From the NCBI RefSeq assembly GCF_963666525.1, contig NZ_OY762905.1, forward strand, positions 5,101,001 through 5,165,000: a stretch of 64,000 bases of DNA, written 5' to 3'. Source of the stretch: an uncultured Cohaesibacter sp. Its GTDB lineage: Bacteria; Pseudomonadota; Alphaproteobacteria; Rhizobiales; Cohaesibacteraceae. Both the position numbers and the translations under genes were made by a program. The notes under the pieces were generated by a model. The model did no database searches. It was given only the letters and a program-made list of their open reading frames with translations, and had not been told where the DNA came from. Shown piece by piece: positions 16,886 through 26,812 of this stretch (the first letter of the stretch is position 1; every line of letters starts with the position of its first letter).

Positions 16886-17910
16886 CGGTACATGACCCTG
16901 CCGAGGGCTTCATCAAACCGGGTCATCGACTTCTGATCGATCGGAATACCGAAGCGGATATAGTCCGAGCGATAGTCGAAGATTCGCGTCCAGATGTGCA
17001 TCTCCGCCAGCTTGCGGTGAAGCTCCTTGGCATCTTCCTTGATGACGAGGCGAAACAGCGACGTGCCGCCAGCGATATAAAGGCCGCGCTTATCGAGAAT
17101 CTTGTCCATGAGTTCGGCCTGCGCCCGGAGCTTCTCGCGCTGATCCTTCTGCCATTCCAGATCGCCGAGGGCCTGTGTGCCAACGCGCAGCGCTGGCGTG
17201 GAAACCGCCCACGGCCCCAGCATGTCGCGGATCTTGCTAATCTGGACCTCATGTCCCATCAGGAAGCCGAGGCGAATACCGGAAAGGCCAAAGAACTTGC
17301 CGAAAGAGCGCAGGATGACGCAATTCGGCATTTCAGCCAGGTGCGGCATGACGCTCAGCTCAGGATTGACATCGGCAAAGGCCTCATCAACGATCAGCAG
17401 CCCACGCTGGCGATGCAGCTTGCTGGCAAGATCCACGAGAAGCTCGGCATCGAGCGTGCGGCCATCAGGATTGTTGGGATTGCACACCAGAAGACAGTCG
17501 CCGGGGAAGAATTCCTTTGGCAACTCATTGATCATGGCCACATCGACGCCGGCCCGCGCCATGGCACGCTGGTGTTCTGAATAGGTTGGGCCGAGGATCA
17601 AGCAGCTCTGGTTGGTGCCCAGCAGAACGGGCATCGACTGGATGAGCGACTGCGTGCCAGGTGAGGCAACAATCGAGACTTCATCCGGCACATTATAGGC
17701 AACGCGAGCAGCAGCAAGGCATTCCACCAGGTCCCCTTGCGTCGGCAGGGCACCGATGGAATCAAGCGCACGCTCCCGGTCAAATGGATAGGACACGTGG
17801 TTGATACCGGCAGACAGATCCAGCCAGCCTTCACGCGTTCCCCCATAACGATTCATCGCGGCGGAAAGATCGCCTCCGTGCATCATAATATTGTCGTCAC
17901 TGGCAACCAT
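16882..17910 (-). CDS. cobC: Threonine-phosphate decarboxylase / aminotransferase class I/II CobC (CobD of Salmonella)
   Basis: 342 aa PLP enzyme that makes (R)-1-amino-2-propanol phosphate for CbiB. Visible: HGGDLSAAMNRYGG at the N terminus, LSAGINHVSYP, CNPNNPDGR, VDEAFAD, and the PLP lysine in RSFGKFFGLSGIRLGF near residue 213. ATG 17910 fits the family; the frame stays open to 18045, but that extension contains a hairpin and no recognisable domain. It is the first gene of the cobC-cbiB operon. Confidence 0.92.
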   Translation of the reverse strand: MVASDDNIMMHGGDLSAAMNRYGGTREGWLDLSAGINHVSYPFDRERALDSIGALPTQGDLVECLAAARVAYNVPDEVSIVASPGTQSLIQSMPVLLGTNQSCLILGPTYSEHQRAMARAGVDVAMINELPKEFFPGDCLLVCNPNNPDGRTLDAELLVDLASKLHRQRGLLIVDEAFADVNPELSVMPHLAEMPNCVILRSFGKFFGLSGIRLGFLMGHEVQISKIRDMLGPWAVSTPALRVGTQALGDLEWQKDQREKLRAQAELMDKILDKRGLYIAGGTSLFRLVIKEDAKELHRKLAEMHIWTRIFDYRSDYIRFGIPIDQKSMTRFDEALGRVMYR

Positions 17911-17944
17911 GATTTTAGCCCCAAACTGTTCGGCGAGTGTGCCC

Positions 17945-17976
17945 TTTGCATAGACCTTTTGCCAAAAGGATGCAAA
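17945..17976 (-). promoter_or_regulatory. Hairpin in the cobC leader
   Basis: On the minus strand TTTGCAT-CCTTTT-GGC-AAAAGG-TCT-ATGCAAA folds into a 13-bp interrupted stem 34 bases before the chosen cobC start. It does not show the conserved elements of a cobalamin riboswitch. It may be an operator or a translational control hairpin. Confidence 0.4.
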
Positions 17977-18233
17977 CCAAAAGCCCCCCTTTTCATGGGT
18001 TATGTCCAAACGGACAAGGTCTCTTTGGTCAAATGCCAATGGCATTGTTTTTCCACCAGCAACACGCTGCCAGCCCAGATTGCTGAGCGTGCAGATTTAT
18101 TCGACCAGGTCTGATAGAGACAGAACAGTCAGCCGCGGCAGAAGGTCTTTATGAAAGTGTCGGGAAGGTGCGCAAAAGCGCAAGAGCCAAGGCTCCTGAA
18201 GAACTGTTTAGGCAGAACTGTGAAAGAGGAGAT

Positions 18234-18307
18234 TGGAGGCTCGAGCCGGAATCGAACCGGCGTACACGGATTTGCAATCCGCTGCGTCACCACTCCGCCA
18301 TCGAGCC
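18234..18307 (-). tRNA. tRNA-Cys (GCA)
   Basis: 74 bases including encoded CCA. Acceptor GGCTCGA / TCGAGCC with discriminator T, anticodon loop TTGCAAA (anticodon GCA), T-arm GCCGGTTCGATTCCGGC. Confidence 0.97.
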
Positions 18308-18601
18308 TTCCTTGCGTGTGGTGGAAGGTGCATAGCAAATGGATTTCTTCGGCTCAAGTCAATTTCCACGACATTTCGAATTTTTTACAGTCACCCCCAG
18401 AAAATTGTCACAAGGATGACATCTGACAAAACCTCATTAAGTATATATACCCCAAATCCCCTTGCAACCCATGGGGCAGGGGGATATTCAAGCAGAAAAG
18501 ATACGTCTTCCCACGGATCCGGAAAGCGGATTGGACAGAGTGCCTCGCGTCAGATAAACCGAACAGGCACATCGAACCAGAGAGTTTCAGGGAGTTCGCA
18601 G

Positions 18602-19255
18602 ATGAGTGAATTTGGCAAAGCCCGGCAGAAGATGGTCGACAATCAGATCCGTACCACCGACGTGACCTCTTACCGGGTTCTAGATGCGTTTTTGACGGTG
18701 CCGCGTGAAAAATTTGTTCCCACGCCGATGCGCTCACTTGCCTATTCCGATTCCGATATTCGCATATCGGACCGGCGCGTCATGACGCAACCGTCACCGC
18801 TCGCCAAGATGCTTCAACTGGCCGACATCAAACCGGACGACATCGTCCTGATCATCGCCTCTGGCTCGGGATATACCGCAGCGCTTGCTTCACGACTGTC
18901 CAACACGGTCGTGGCCGTCGAACGGGACGAGGTTCTTGCTCAGTCCTCAGAGGCAGCGATTGCCGCTCTTGGCTATGACAACATCGCAGTGATCCCCGGC
19001 AACCCAAAGGAAGGCGTACCATCTGAAGGTCCTTATGATGTGATCTTCATTGACGGGGCTGTCGAAGAAGTACCGAAAGACCTTCTTGACCAACTCAAGG
19101 ATGGAGGCGCACTGGTAACAGCCGAGGGCAGGGACCACATGGCCGAAGCAGTCAGGATCCTGCGCAATGGCGATCATTTCTCGCGCATGTCCGCATTCGA
19201 CACCAACGCCCCGATGCTTGCCGAATTCACCAGATCGCCGTCCTTCACCCTCTAG
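18602..19255 (+). CDS. Protein-L-isoaspartate O-methyltransferase family protein
   Basis: 217 aa SAM-dependent methyltransferase of the PCMT family, starting at ATG 18602 with AGGGAG 7 bases upstream (the frame is open further back but overlaps tRNA-Cys). REKFVP, VMTQPSPLAKML (family TISQP loop) and IASGSGYTAALASRL (SAM site; the usual GTGSGY is changed) are seen, as is DVIFIDGAVEEVP. The departures from consensus suggest a diverged paralogue rather than the standard repair enzyme. Location just before tolC is common in Hyphomicrobiales. Confidence 0.88.
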   Translation: MSEFGKARQKMVDNQIRTTDVTSYRVLDAFLTVPREKFVPTPMRSLAYSDSDIRISDRRVMTQPSPLAKMLQLADIKPDDIVLIIASGSGYTAALASRLSNTVVAVERDEVLAQSSEAAIAALGYDNIAVIPGNPKEGVPSEGPYDVIFIDGAVEEVPKDLLDQLKDGGALVTAEGRDHMAEAVRILRNGDHFSRMSAFDTNAPMLAEFTRSPSFTL

Positions 19256-19602
19256 CCAACTGCGGCATAATGTACGAGTCGGAAGACAGTCGAAACGGAA
19301 AAAGTCAAGAAACAGAAGGCGGTCCAATGAGCTCTACCAAGGTCGCTTGAAGTGGAAATACATCAATTGATACAAAATGATACACAACGATGCAAAATAG
19401 CTGCTATAGAATAGTGGTCTCAATTTGGCGAACATGTTTCTTAAAGTGTTGCAATTAAGCTGTATTCACATTTTTTTAAGAGAATCGACCGCCAGACCAC
19501 TAGGAATGAAAAACTCTTCCTATTATGGTCCTCAACTAAACGATATCTATGTACCGGCGTGGTGAGGCTAACCATGTCGTAAATTCATTTAGGAGTAATG
19601 GT
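19256..19602. other. Long tolC leader with three tandem 10-bp repeats
   Basis: No gene. At 19369-19398 three consecutive 10-mers occur: GATACAAAAT, GATACACAAC, GATGCAAAAT. Spacing of one helical turn suggests a regulator site. A possible -10 (TATAGAAT) lies at 19405-19412, which would leave a leader of nearly 190 bases before tolC. Confidence 0.45.
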
Positions 19603-20988
19603 GTGGCTGGGCTACGGACAATATCGCTATGTGCTGTAACTGCACTGCTTTGGAATGTGCAGGCTGCTTCGGCTGAGAATCTTTCAAACGCATTGTCTCT
19701 TGCTTATAGCAACAACCCCACGCTGAACGCAGCGCGCGCCGGTTTGCGCGCGACAGACGAGAATGTGCCCCAGGCATTGTCCGGATATCGTCCGACGATC
19801 ACCGGCTCAGGCTCTGCTGCGCGCACATGGTCGGAATCAGAATACGCAACGGGTATCTCGAGAAACAATCAGGTCAACACAACCTCTCTTGGTCTTCAGG
19901 TTCAGCAGATCCTCTATCGCGGCAACCGCACCAAGAATGGCGTCAAACAGGCAGAAGCGGCCATCCTCGCTGCCCGTGAAAGCCTCAAGTCGACCGAGCA
20001 GTCCGTCCTCCTTCAGGTCGCAACGGCCTATATGGACATTCTGCAGAACCAGGCCATTCTCGAATTGCGCAAACAGAACGTCGCATTTCTTGAAGAGCAG
20101 GCCCGTTCGGCAAAAGACCGTTTTGCCGTTGGTGAAACCATCAACACAGACGTCAATCAGGCAGAAGCCAGTCTCGCGGCGGCCATTTCTCTGGTCCATG
20201 CTGCGCAAGCCAACCTGACAGCCAGCCAAGCAACCTATGAGCAGCTCGTCGGCAAAAAACCCACCACGCTTGTGGCAGGCTACTCTGTCGACAATCTGTT
20301 CCCAAAGACGTTGCAACCTGCTCTTGACATGGGTCTGACCAAGCACCCGTCAATCATCGCAGCCAAATACAACGTCGATGTGGCTGACCTTGATGTCAAG
20401 ATTGCCGAAGGTGCCTTGCTGCCGACCGTCACACTGACCGGCGCAGCATCCCGTTCCTTCTCGAACAACATCAATCAAAGCAACGTGTCCGGCGCAACCA
20501 ACAGTGCGTCCATCACCGGAGCCCTGAGCATTCCGCTCTATTCCGGAGGTGCAAACCACTCCAAGGTCCGCGCAGCCAAGGAATCCCTTGGTCAGGCTCG
20601 CATTCAGCTCGACCTAGCACGCGCCCAGATCCGCGCAGGCATCATGTCCGCTTGGGCCAGCCTTCAGGCCAGCATCCCGTCCATCACAGCAGCTCAGGCA
20701 CAGGTCAAGGCCGCACGCCTGGCAACGCAGGGCGTGATCGAAGAGCAGAAGGTGGGACAGCGCACGCTTCTTGATGTCCTCGACTCGCAGGAAACCCTTA
20801 TCACCGCCCGCATCTCGCTCGTGCAGGCACAGCGGGATCGTATCGTCGCTTCTTTTGCAATGGCATCTGCCACCGGCAACCTGTCAGCAGAAAATCTCAA
20901 GCTGAAGGTTCAGCGCTACGACCCGACCCAGCATTACAATGCAGTGCGCGACAAATGGGTTGGCCTGCGCACCCCGGACGGTCGCTAG
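19603..20988 (+). CDS. tolC: TolC family outer membrane protein
   Basis: 461 aa outer-membrane efflux channel. I chose GTG 19603 because AGGAG lies 7 bases upstream; an ATG at 19549 has none. The signal peptide is MAGLRTISLCAVTALLWNVQ plus AASA, cleaved before ENLSNAL. Two OEP repeats follow (LSLAYSNNPTLNAARAGLRA and the second near ALDMGLTKHPSIIAAKYNVD), with long coiled helices that build the periplasmic tunnel and strands of the outer-membrane barrel. It would serve type I secretion and RND pumps, possibly the one at 40-44.7 kb that lacks its own channel. Confidence 0.93.
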   Translation: MAGLRTISLCAVTALLWNVQAASAENLSNALSLAYSNNPTLNAARAGLRATDENVPQALSGYRPTITGSGSAARTWSESEYATGISRNNQVNTTSLGLQVQQILYRGNRTKNGVKQAEAAILAARESLKSTEQSVLLQVATAYMDILQNQAILELRKQNVAFLEEQARSAKDRFAVGETINTDVNQAEASLAAAISLVHAAQANLTASQATYEQLVGKKPTTLVAGYSVDNLFPKTLQPALDMGLTKHPSIIAAKYNVDVADLDVKIAEGALLPTVTLTGAASRSFSNNINQSNVSGATNSASITGALSIPLYSGGANHSKVRAAKESLGQARIQLDLARAQIRAGIMSAWASLQASIPSITAAQAQVKAARLATQGVIEEQKVGQRTLLDVLDSQETLITARISLVQAQRDRIVASFAMASATGNLSAENLKLKVQRYDPTQHYNAVRDKWVGLRTPDGR

Positions 20989-21024
20989 GCTTCTCGCTGC
21001 GATCACGCGCCAAAAGACTGATTT

Positions 21025-21061
21025 GAAAAGCCGGTGCTATGCGCCGGCTTTTCGCGTTTTT
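21025..21061 (+). terminator. Terminator after tolC
   Basis: Stem AAAAGCCGG / CCGGCTTTT with a 9-base loop, followed by CGCG and five T. Confidence 0.85.
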
Positions 21062-21308
21062 GAACAGGCTGCTGCCGGGTTCAATTTTCACGTCGACAGG
21101 TAAGCCACCGCCAATTCATACGTAAAGTCATCAGGATAACGGGGAAATTAACGCATGTTTCCTTCACTCCACATGTCATTGATGCTTTTTTGCGGAACAG
21201 ATTTCAACAATCTGACAAACTCTCTATAGTGTTAGGATGAGCGAATCATATCCGCGGCGGAATATGTCCAGCTCTATGACCTGTTTGTCGTTAGTTTCGG
21301 GTGAGGCC

Positions 21309-22046
21309 ATGTCAAATTCCAGTGCAGCTCAAGAACCTTCCATGGAAGAGATTCTCGCTTCCATCCGGAGGATCATTTCGGATGAGGAAGCTGCTATTGG
21401 CGAAGAGCCGTCTGCTGCTGCAGCCCCCGAGCCTGAGGCCGATCCCAACGAAACGCTGAGCCAGGAAGCTCTCGATGCGTTGTTCGACGAACCTGCGTCG
21501 AAAGCTCAGCCCGAACCGGAACCCGAGGAAGAGGAAGAACTCGACATGGCCGCAGCAATGGCTGCCATGGAAGAGGAAGAAGCCCCCGAAGAGGACGTTT
21601 TGGACCTGCCTTCCGAATGGCAGGAAACAGATTTGGTTGAACCTCACGAAGACGACCTGATGTTCGCCAATGCCGAGGAGCCGAGGAAAGAACAGGCCGC
21701 ACCGGCACCTCTCGAAGAGATCGTCAACAAGAAGCTGGAACAGGCCGTTCCTGCCGCACTCAAGTCTTCCTTTGAGACGACACCGATGCCGGAAGGGCCG
21801 TTGCCGACCCTGAAGCGGGGTGAGCCCCTTGTTTCCGACGACACATCTCAGAAGGTAACGAGCGCGTTTGGCGACTTGACCCACACCATCCTCAACACCA
21901 ATTCCCGTACCATCGAGAATGTCGTGGAGGATATGTTGCGCCCAATGCTCAAGGCATGGCTCGATCAGAACCTGCCTGTGATGGTCGAACGCCTTGTGCG
22001 CGCCGAGATCGAGCGAGTGTCCAGGGGCGAGCAGCACTATCGCTGA
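21309..22046 (+). CDS. popZ: DUF2497 domain protein, polar organizing protein PopZ
   Basis: 245 aa with the PopZ layout: a short N-terminal helix SMEEILASIRRIISDEEA that binds client proteins, a disordered acidic Pro/Glu/Asp/Ala-rich middle (about residues 25-150), and a C-terminal oligomerisation region (SAFGDLTHTIL, VEDMLRPMLKAWLDQNLP and MVERLVRAEIERVS). In alphaproteobacteria PopZ builds a polar condensate that anchors ParB-parS and cell-cycle regulators. ATG 21309 is chosen by family alignment; upstream in-frame ATGs at 21237-21276 are weaker. Linked to valS as in relatives. Confidence 0.9.
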   Translation: MSNSSAAQEPSMEEILASIRRIISDEEAAIGEEPSAAAAPEPEADPNETLSQEALDALFDEPASKAQPEPEPEEEEELDMAAAMAAMEEEEAPEEDVLDLPSEWQETDLVEPHEDDLMFANAEEPRKEQAAPAPLEEIVNKKLEQAVPAALKSSFETTPMPEGPLPTLKRGEPLVSDDTSQKVTSAFGDLTHTILNTNSRTIENVVEDMLRPMLKAWLDQNLPVMVERLVRAEIERVSRGEQHYR

Positions 22047-22315
22047 TCGCCCGCACCAACGCCACACAGTCTCGCCCTTGAGCCTCCAAGCGGCAACATC
22101 ACGTGTTTTTCTTGAAAAATCTGCGCTGATTGGCTGAAGTTTGACCGCTTGTGACTGCAAACGGTTGACAGCTTTGGGGGAATGGGATTTACACCATTAC
22201 CGATACAGTTTTCGTACCGCCAGTAAGACTTCCCGGTCTTCACTCTGTCGGTTCAAGCCTCAGAATGACGGCGTTGCCAGCGAAACCGCTTGGCGCGCTG
22301 CAATATGGATGTGCA

Positions 22316-25177
22316 ATGCTTGAAAAAACTTTTGATGCGGCGACCGTAGAGCCGCGCCTTTATGATGCATGGGAAGAAGCCGGCGCATTCAAAGCCGGCG
22401 CTGGGAAGAAGGACGGTCAGGACAGCTTCTCGATCGTGATCCCACCGCCGAACGTTACCGGGTCGCTGCACATGGGGCACGCCCTCAACAACACCCTTCA
22501 GGACGTCATGATCCGCTATCATCGCATGAAGGGCTATGACGTCTTGTGGCAACCGGGCATGGACCACGCCGGCATTGCAACCCAGATGGTTGTCGAACGC
22601 CAGCTGGCCGCCAACAAGGAGCCGGACCGTCGTTCCATGGGCCGTGAAGCCTTTGTTGAACGCGTCTGGAAATGGAAGGGCGAATCCGGTGGCACGATTT
22701 TCAACCAGCTGCGTCGCCTTGGTGCGACCGCCGACTGGTCCCGGGAACGCTTCACCATGGACGAAGGCCTCTCCAAGGCCGTTCAGAAAGTTTTCATCCA
22801 GCTTTACAATGAAGGTCTCATCTACCGTGGCAAACGCCTCGTTAACTGGGACCCGAAATTTGAAACCGCGATTTCCGACCTCGAAGTCGAGAACAAGGAA
22901 GTCGATGGCCACATGTGGCATTTCAAGTATCCGCTGGCTGGTGGCGAAACCTACACCTATGTCGAAAAGGATGAGGACGGCAACGTCATCTTCACGGAAG
23001 AGCGGGACTATATCTCCATCGCCACGACTCGCCCGGAAACCATGCTGGGCGATGGCGCTGTTGCCGTTCATCCGTCAGATGAGCGCTATGCTCCGATCGT
23101 TGGCAAATTCTGTGAAATCCCGGTCGGACCGAAAGAGCATCGCCGCCTGATCCCGATCATTACCGACGAATATCCTGATCCGACCTTCGGCTCCGGCGCA
23201 GTCAAGATCACCGGCGCGCACGATTTCAACGACTATCAGGTTGCCCGCCGCAACAAGATTCCGTGCTACCGCCTCATGGATGTACAGGCTTCCATGCGCG
23301 CTGACGGTGCTCCCTATGCGGAATGCGCAGCTCAGGCACTGGCAATCGCCAAGACTGGCAAACTGCCGGGTGAACGAGAAGTCGACGAAATCAACCTGGT
23401 GCCTGACGAATATCGCGGACTTGATCGCTTCGAGGCACGCAAGCAGATCGTTGAAGCCATCAACGCCGAAGGCCTTTGCGTCTTCACCAAGGACGAAGAA
23501 GGCAACGCCATTCCGCTTGTCGAGAACAAGAAGATCATGCAGCCGTTCGGCGACCGCTCCGGCGTTGTCATCGAACCAATGCTGACCGACCAGTGGTTTG
23601 CCGACGCCAAGACACTGGCTGAACCGGCAATCGCATCTGTACGGGAAGGGCGCACCAAGTTCGTTCCACAGAACTGGGAAAAGACCTATTTCGAATGGAT
23701 GGAAAACATCGAGCCATGGTGTATTTCCCGTCAGCTCTGGTGGGGGCATCGCATTCCGGCATGGTTTGGCCCGGATGACCAGATCTTCGTCGCCCATGAT
23801 GACGAGGAAGCCGCAGCACAGGCAAAGGCCCACTATGGCAAGGACGTTGAGCTGAAACGCGACGAAGACGTTCTCGACACATGGTTCTCGTCTGCCCTGT
23901 GGCCATTCTCCACCCTTGGCTGGCCGGACAAGACCCCGGAACTGGAGCGCTATTACCAGACCGACGTTCTGGTCACCGGCTTTGACATCATCTTCTTCTG
24001 GGTTGCCCGCATGATGATGATGTCCATGCACTTCATGAAGGAAGAGCCGTTCCACACCGTCTACGTCCATGCTCTGGTTCGCGACGAACATGGCGCCAAG
24101 ATGTCCAAGTCCAAAGGGAACGTCATTGACCCGCTCAACCTGATCGACGAGTTCGGGGCGGATGCGGTTCGCTTCACCCTGACGGCCATGGCGGCGCAGG
24201 GGCGCGACATCAAGCTGGCCACAAGCCGCGTTGCGGGTTATCGCAATTTCGGCACCAAACTGTGGAACGCAACCCGCTTCACCCAGATGAATGGCTGCGA
24301 GCGCACCGAGGGCTTCGATCCATCCGCCGTCAAGGAAACAGTCAACCAGTGGATTGTCACCGAACTGGCCAAGACGGCATCCGAAGTCTCCGACGCCATT
24401 GAGACCTATCGCTTCAATGATGCAGCCAACGCACTCTACCGCTTTGTCTGGAACCTTTACTGCGACTGGTACATCGAGCTCAGCAAACCCGTACTGCAGG
24501 AAGAGGGCAGCAACAGCGAAGCAAAGTCCGAAACGCAGGCCTGCGCGGCCTGGGTTCTCGATCAGATCTGCCTGCTGCTGCACCCGATCATGCCGTTCAT
24601 CACAGAGGAACTCTGGGCCGAAACCGGCAAGGTCGGACCGGCTCGCAACGGTCTTCTGATCCTTGAAGACTGGCCGAGCTATGACATCAAGGACACCGGC
24701 GCAGCTGACGAGATCAACTGGCTCGTTGACATGATCACGGCAATCCGCTCCATCCGTGCGGAAATGAACATTGCTCCGTCGACCAAGTTCAAACTCGAGA
24801 TTGTTGGTGCCTCGGAAGAAACCAAGGCTCGACTTGCTTCGCACGATGCTGTTCTGAAGCGTCTGGCACGCGTCGAAGATATCAAGGTCTCCGACACTGT
24901 CCCGCATGGTTCCGCTCAGGTTGTCGTCCGCGAAGCAACGGTTGCCCTGCCTCTGGCCGGTGTGATCGATCTGGATGCGGAAAAGGCCCGTCTCGAAAAG
25001 GAACTCGACAAGATCAGCAAGGTTGCCGAGAAGTTCGAGAAGAAACTGGGCAACGAGAAATTCGTTGCCAATGCTCCGGTCGAGATCGTTGAGGAACAGA
25101 AGGCCAAACTGGCTGAGCAGACCGAACTCAAGGCCAAGGTCCAGGAAGCGCTCGATCGCATCCTTGCCGCGCTCTAA
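22316..25177 (+). CDS. valS: Valyl-tRNA synthetase
   Basis: 953 aa class I synthetase. HIGH-type motif PPPNVTGSLHMGHALNNT near residue 45, editing domain with TTRPETMLGD, WCISRQLWWGHRIPAW, KMSKSKGNVIDP near residue 600, and a C-terminal coiled-coil arm (LDAEKARLEKELDKISKVAEKFEKK is its beginning). Start at ATG 22316 fits the family; an in-frame ATG at 22265 would add 17 unconserved residues. The 270-base gap upstream contains TTGACA at 22165-22170, a possible -35 box. Confidence 0.97.
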   Translation: MLEKTFDAATVEPRLYDAWEEAGAFKAGAGKKDGQDSFSIVIPPPNVTGSLHMGHALNNTLQDVMIRYHRMKGYDVLWQPGMDHAGIATQMVVERQLAANKEPDRRSMGREAFVERVWKWKGESGGTIFNQLRRLGATADWSRERFTMDEGLSKAVQKVFIQLYNEGLIYRGKRLVNWDPKFETAISDLEVENKEVDGHMWHFKYPLAGGETYTYVEKDEDGNVIFTEERDYISIATTRPETMLGDGAVAVHPSDERYAPIVGKFCEIPVGPKEHRRLIPIITDEYPDPTFGSGAVKITGAHDFNDYQVARRNKIPCYRLMDVQASMRADGAPYAECAAQALAIAKTGKLPGEREVDEINLVPDEYRGLDRFEARKQIVEAINAEGLCVFTKDEEGNAIPLVENKKIMQPFGDRSGVVIEPMLTDQWFADAKTLAEPAIASVREGRTKFVPQNWEKTYFEWMENIEPWCISRQLWWGHRIPAWFGPDDQIFVAHDDEEAAAQAKAHYGKDVELKRDEDVLDTWFSSALWPFSTLGWPDKTPELERYYQTDVLVTGFDIIFFWVARMMMMSMHFMKEEPFHTVYVHALVRDEHGAKMSKSKGNVIDPLNLIDEFGADAVRFTLTAMAAQGRDIKLATSRVAGYRNFGTKLWNATRFTQMNGCERTEGFDPSAVKETVNQWIVTELAKTASEVSDAIETYRFNDAANALYRFVWNLYCDWYIELSKPVLQEEGSNSEAKSETQACAAWVLDQICLLLHPIMPFITEELWAETGKVGPARNGLLILEDWPSYDIKDTGAADEINWLVDMITAIRSIRAEMNIAPSTKFKLEIVGASEETKARLASHDAVLKRLARVEDIKVSDTVPHGSAQVVVREATVALPLAGVIDLDAEKARLEKELDKISKVAEKFEKKLGNEKFVANAPVEIVEEQKAKLAEQTELKAKVQEALDRILAAL

Positions 25178-25200
25178 AGGCCCATCGACCTCGAAATTCA

Positions 25201-25234
25201 AAACCCCGCCAGTTACCGCTGGCGGGGTTTTTCT
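25201..25234 (+). terminator. Terminator after valS
   Basis: Perfect 12-base stem AAACCCCGCCAG / CTGGCGGGGTTT with a 6-base loop and a T-run. Confidence 0.93.
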
Positions 25235-25324
25235 TACCCGAAATTCGAATGGTCGCTCCGCCAGACTAGGCGTAAAATGCTGGCATCAAGGCTCTCAAAT
25301 GCACCTTAACTCTGGGAGGATGTC

Positions 25325-25576
25325 ATGTCTGACTGGGTAATCAAAGGGTATGATAGCACCGAGGAATTCTACTCCCGATCCTTCGAAAGACTGGAAAAGG
25401 GCGAGATAGAACATTTGCTGACCAAACTCTATCTCCAGACCCTGCCAATCGGCGAGCTTGCCACGGCCACGAAGAATGAGGATGTGGCTTTCATCATCAC
25501 TCACCCTGACGCTGTTGGCGAGACACTTCAGATCGGCAACAATCTGCACTTCGTAGCCCGAAAAGTCACCCATTGA
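25325..25576 (+). CDS. Hypothetical protein (83 aa)
   Basis: 83 aa with a strong ribosome site (GGGAGGA, 4 bases before ATG). Acidic N-terminal half (YDSTEEFYSRSFERLEKGEI) then mixed alpha/beta pattern; no signal peptide, cysteine or catalytic motif. Converges with the DUF815 gene. Family not recognised. Confidence 0.7.
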   Translation: MSDWVIKGYDSTEEFYSRSFERLEKGEIEHLLTKLYLQTLPIGELATATKNEDVAFIITHPDAVGETLQIGNNLHFVARKVTH

Positions 25577-25679
25577 AACGGCATAATGCGGGTTCCGTGC
25601 TCCGTGCAGTTGCGCCAATCAACAGCGTCTTGGAGGGAAGGTGAACAGCGAGGGTAGGCCATCCTGAATGGCCCTGACA

Positions 25680-26558
25680 CTATTTGATAACTACGCCTTT
25701 TGCGCCAGCCAAATCCTGAATGAATTGCCACGCGACACGTCCGGAACGGGAGCCGCGTGTGGTGGACCATTCCAGCGCCGACGCGCGCAGAACGGCCGGG
25801 TCAACCTCGATCCCATATTCGGCAACATAGCCATCGACCATCGACAGATAGTCATCCTGCGAACAATTGTGAAATCCGATCCACAAGCCGAACCGGTCGG
25901 ACAGGGATACCTTTTCCTGCACCGCCTCGCTGGGATTGATGGAAGTCGAGCGTTCATTCTCGATCATGTCCCGCGGCATCAGATGACGTCGGTTGGACGT
26001 GGCATAGAAAACCACATTCTCCGGCCGCCCCTCGATACCACCGTCAAGCACGGCCTTCAGCGACTTGTAGGATGTTTCTCCCGGATCAAAGGAAAGATCG
26101 TCACAAAAGAGAATGCAGCGCTCTTCATGGGCTCTGAGGATGTTCATCAGAATCGGTAGGCTGTCGATATCCTCCCGCGCGATCTCAATGAGCTTCAACG
26201 ACGATCTCTTGGCCCCAGACGTGCCGTTGACCGCAGCATGGCAGGCCTTGACCAGAGAACTCTTGCCCATGCCGCGCGCACCCCACAACAACGCATTGTT
26301 GGCAGGCAGACCGGCGGCGAAGCGCTGCGTGTTCTCGAGAATCATGTCACGATTGCGATCCACCGCCTTGAGCAGGGACAGATCGACCCGATTGACCTTG
26401 AGCACCGGTTGCAGGTGAGGGGCGGGATCCGTGTGCCAGACGAAGGCGTCGGCCTCCTGCAGGTTGGTATCGGCCGGCAAAGGGGGCACCGCACGCTCGA
26501 TACTGGCATGAATTTCTTTTAGAATAGCTGCAATTTCAGCAAGTGTTTTTGCGGTCAT
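25680..26558 (-). CDS. DUF815 AAA+ ATP-binding protein
   Basis: 292 aa single AAA+ domain protein of the DUF815 family. Walker A WGARGMGKSSLVKA near residue 95, Walker B ERCILFCDDLSF, sensor-1 region YATSNRRHLMP and arginine-finger-like DRFGLWIGF are seen. ATG 26558 is preferred; the frame extends to 26648 without a ribosome site. Members sit beside yajC-secDF in many alphaproteobacteria; the molecular target is unknown. Confidence 0.9.
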   Translation of the reverse strand: MTAKTLAEIAAILKEIHASIERAVPPLPADTNLQEADAFVWHTDPAPHLQPVLKVNRVDLSLLKAVDRNRDMILENTQRFAAGLPANNALLWGARGMGKSSLVKACHAAVNGTSGAKRSSLKLIEIAREDIDSLPILMNILRAHEERCILFCDDLSFDPGETSYKSLKAVLDGGIEGRPENVVFYATSNRRHLMPRDMIENERSTSINPSEAVQEKVSLSDRFGLWIGFHNCSQDDYLSMVDGYVAEYGIEVDPAVLRASALEWSTTRGSRSGRVAWQFIQDLAGAKGVVIK

Positions 26559-26812
26559 GGAAGTGACGACTCCCCCTTTTGTTGCCCTGTGCCAAATTAG
26601 GTGCAGAAAAACGGCAATAAAGCATGCCTTTACCCTTTCCCTTTGCACAAAGGATCATTATGTCTAGGCACTGATTAGCAGAGTTGTGCCGGGCGTTGCA
26701 AACCTTCAACTGACTATTTGCAAAGTTCGCCGGGACCGCTATAGTCCGCTCAAATCTAAATACGCCTCAAGGGACGGGAAAGCCGTCCATACTGGCCTAA
26801 AAGGAGCAATAA

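Noticed and set aside
17881-18120. Cobalamin riboswitch upstream of cobC
   Set aside because: GGTTGCCAGTG resembles a fragment of the B12 box, but the conserved core elements and order are missing.
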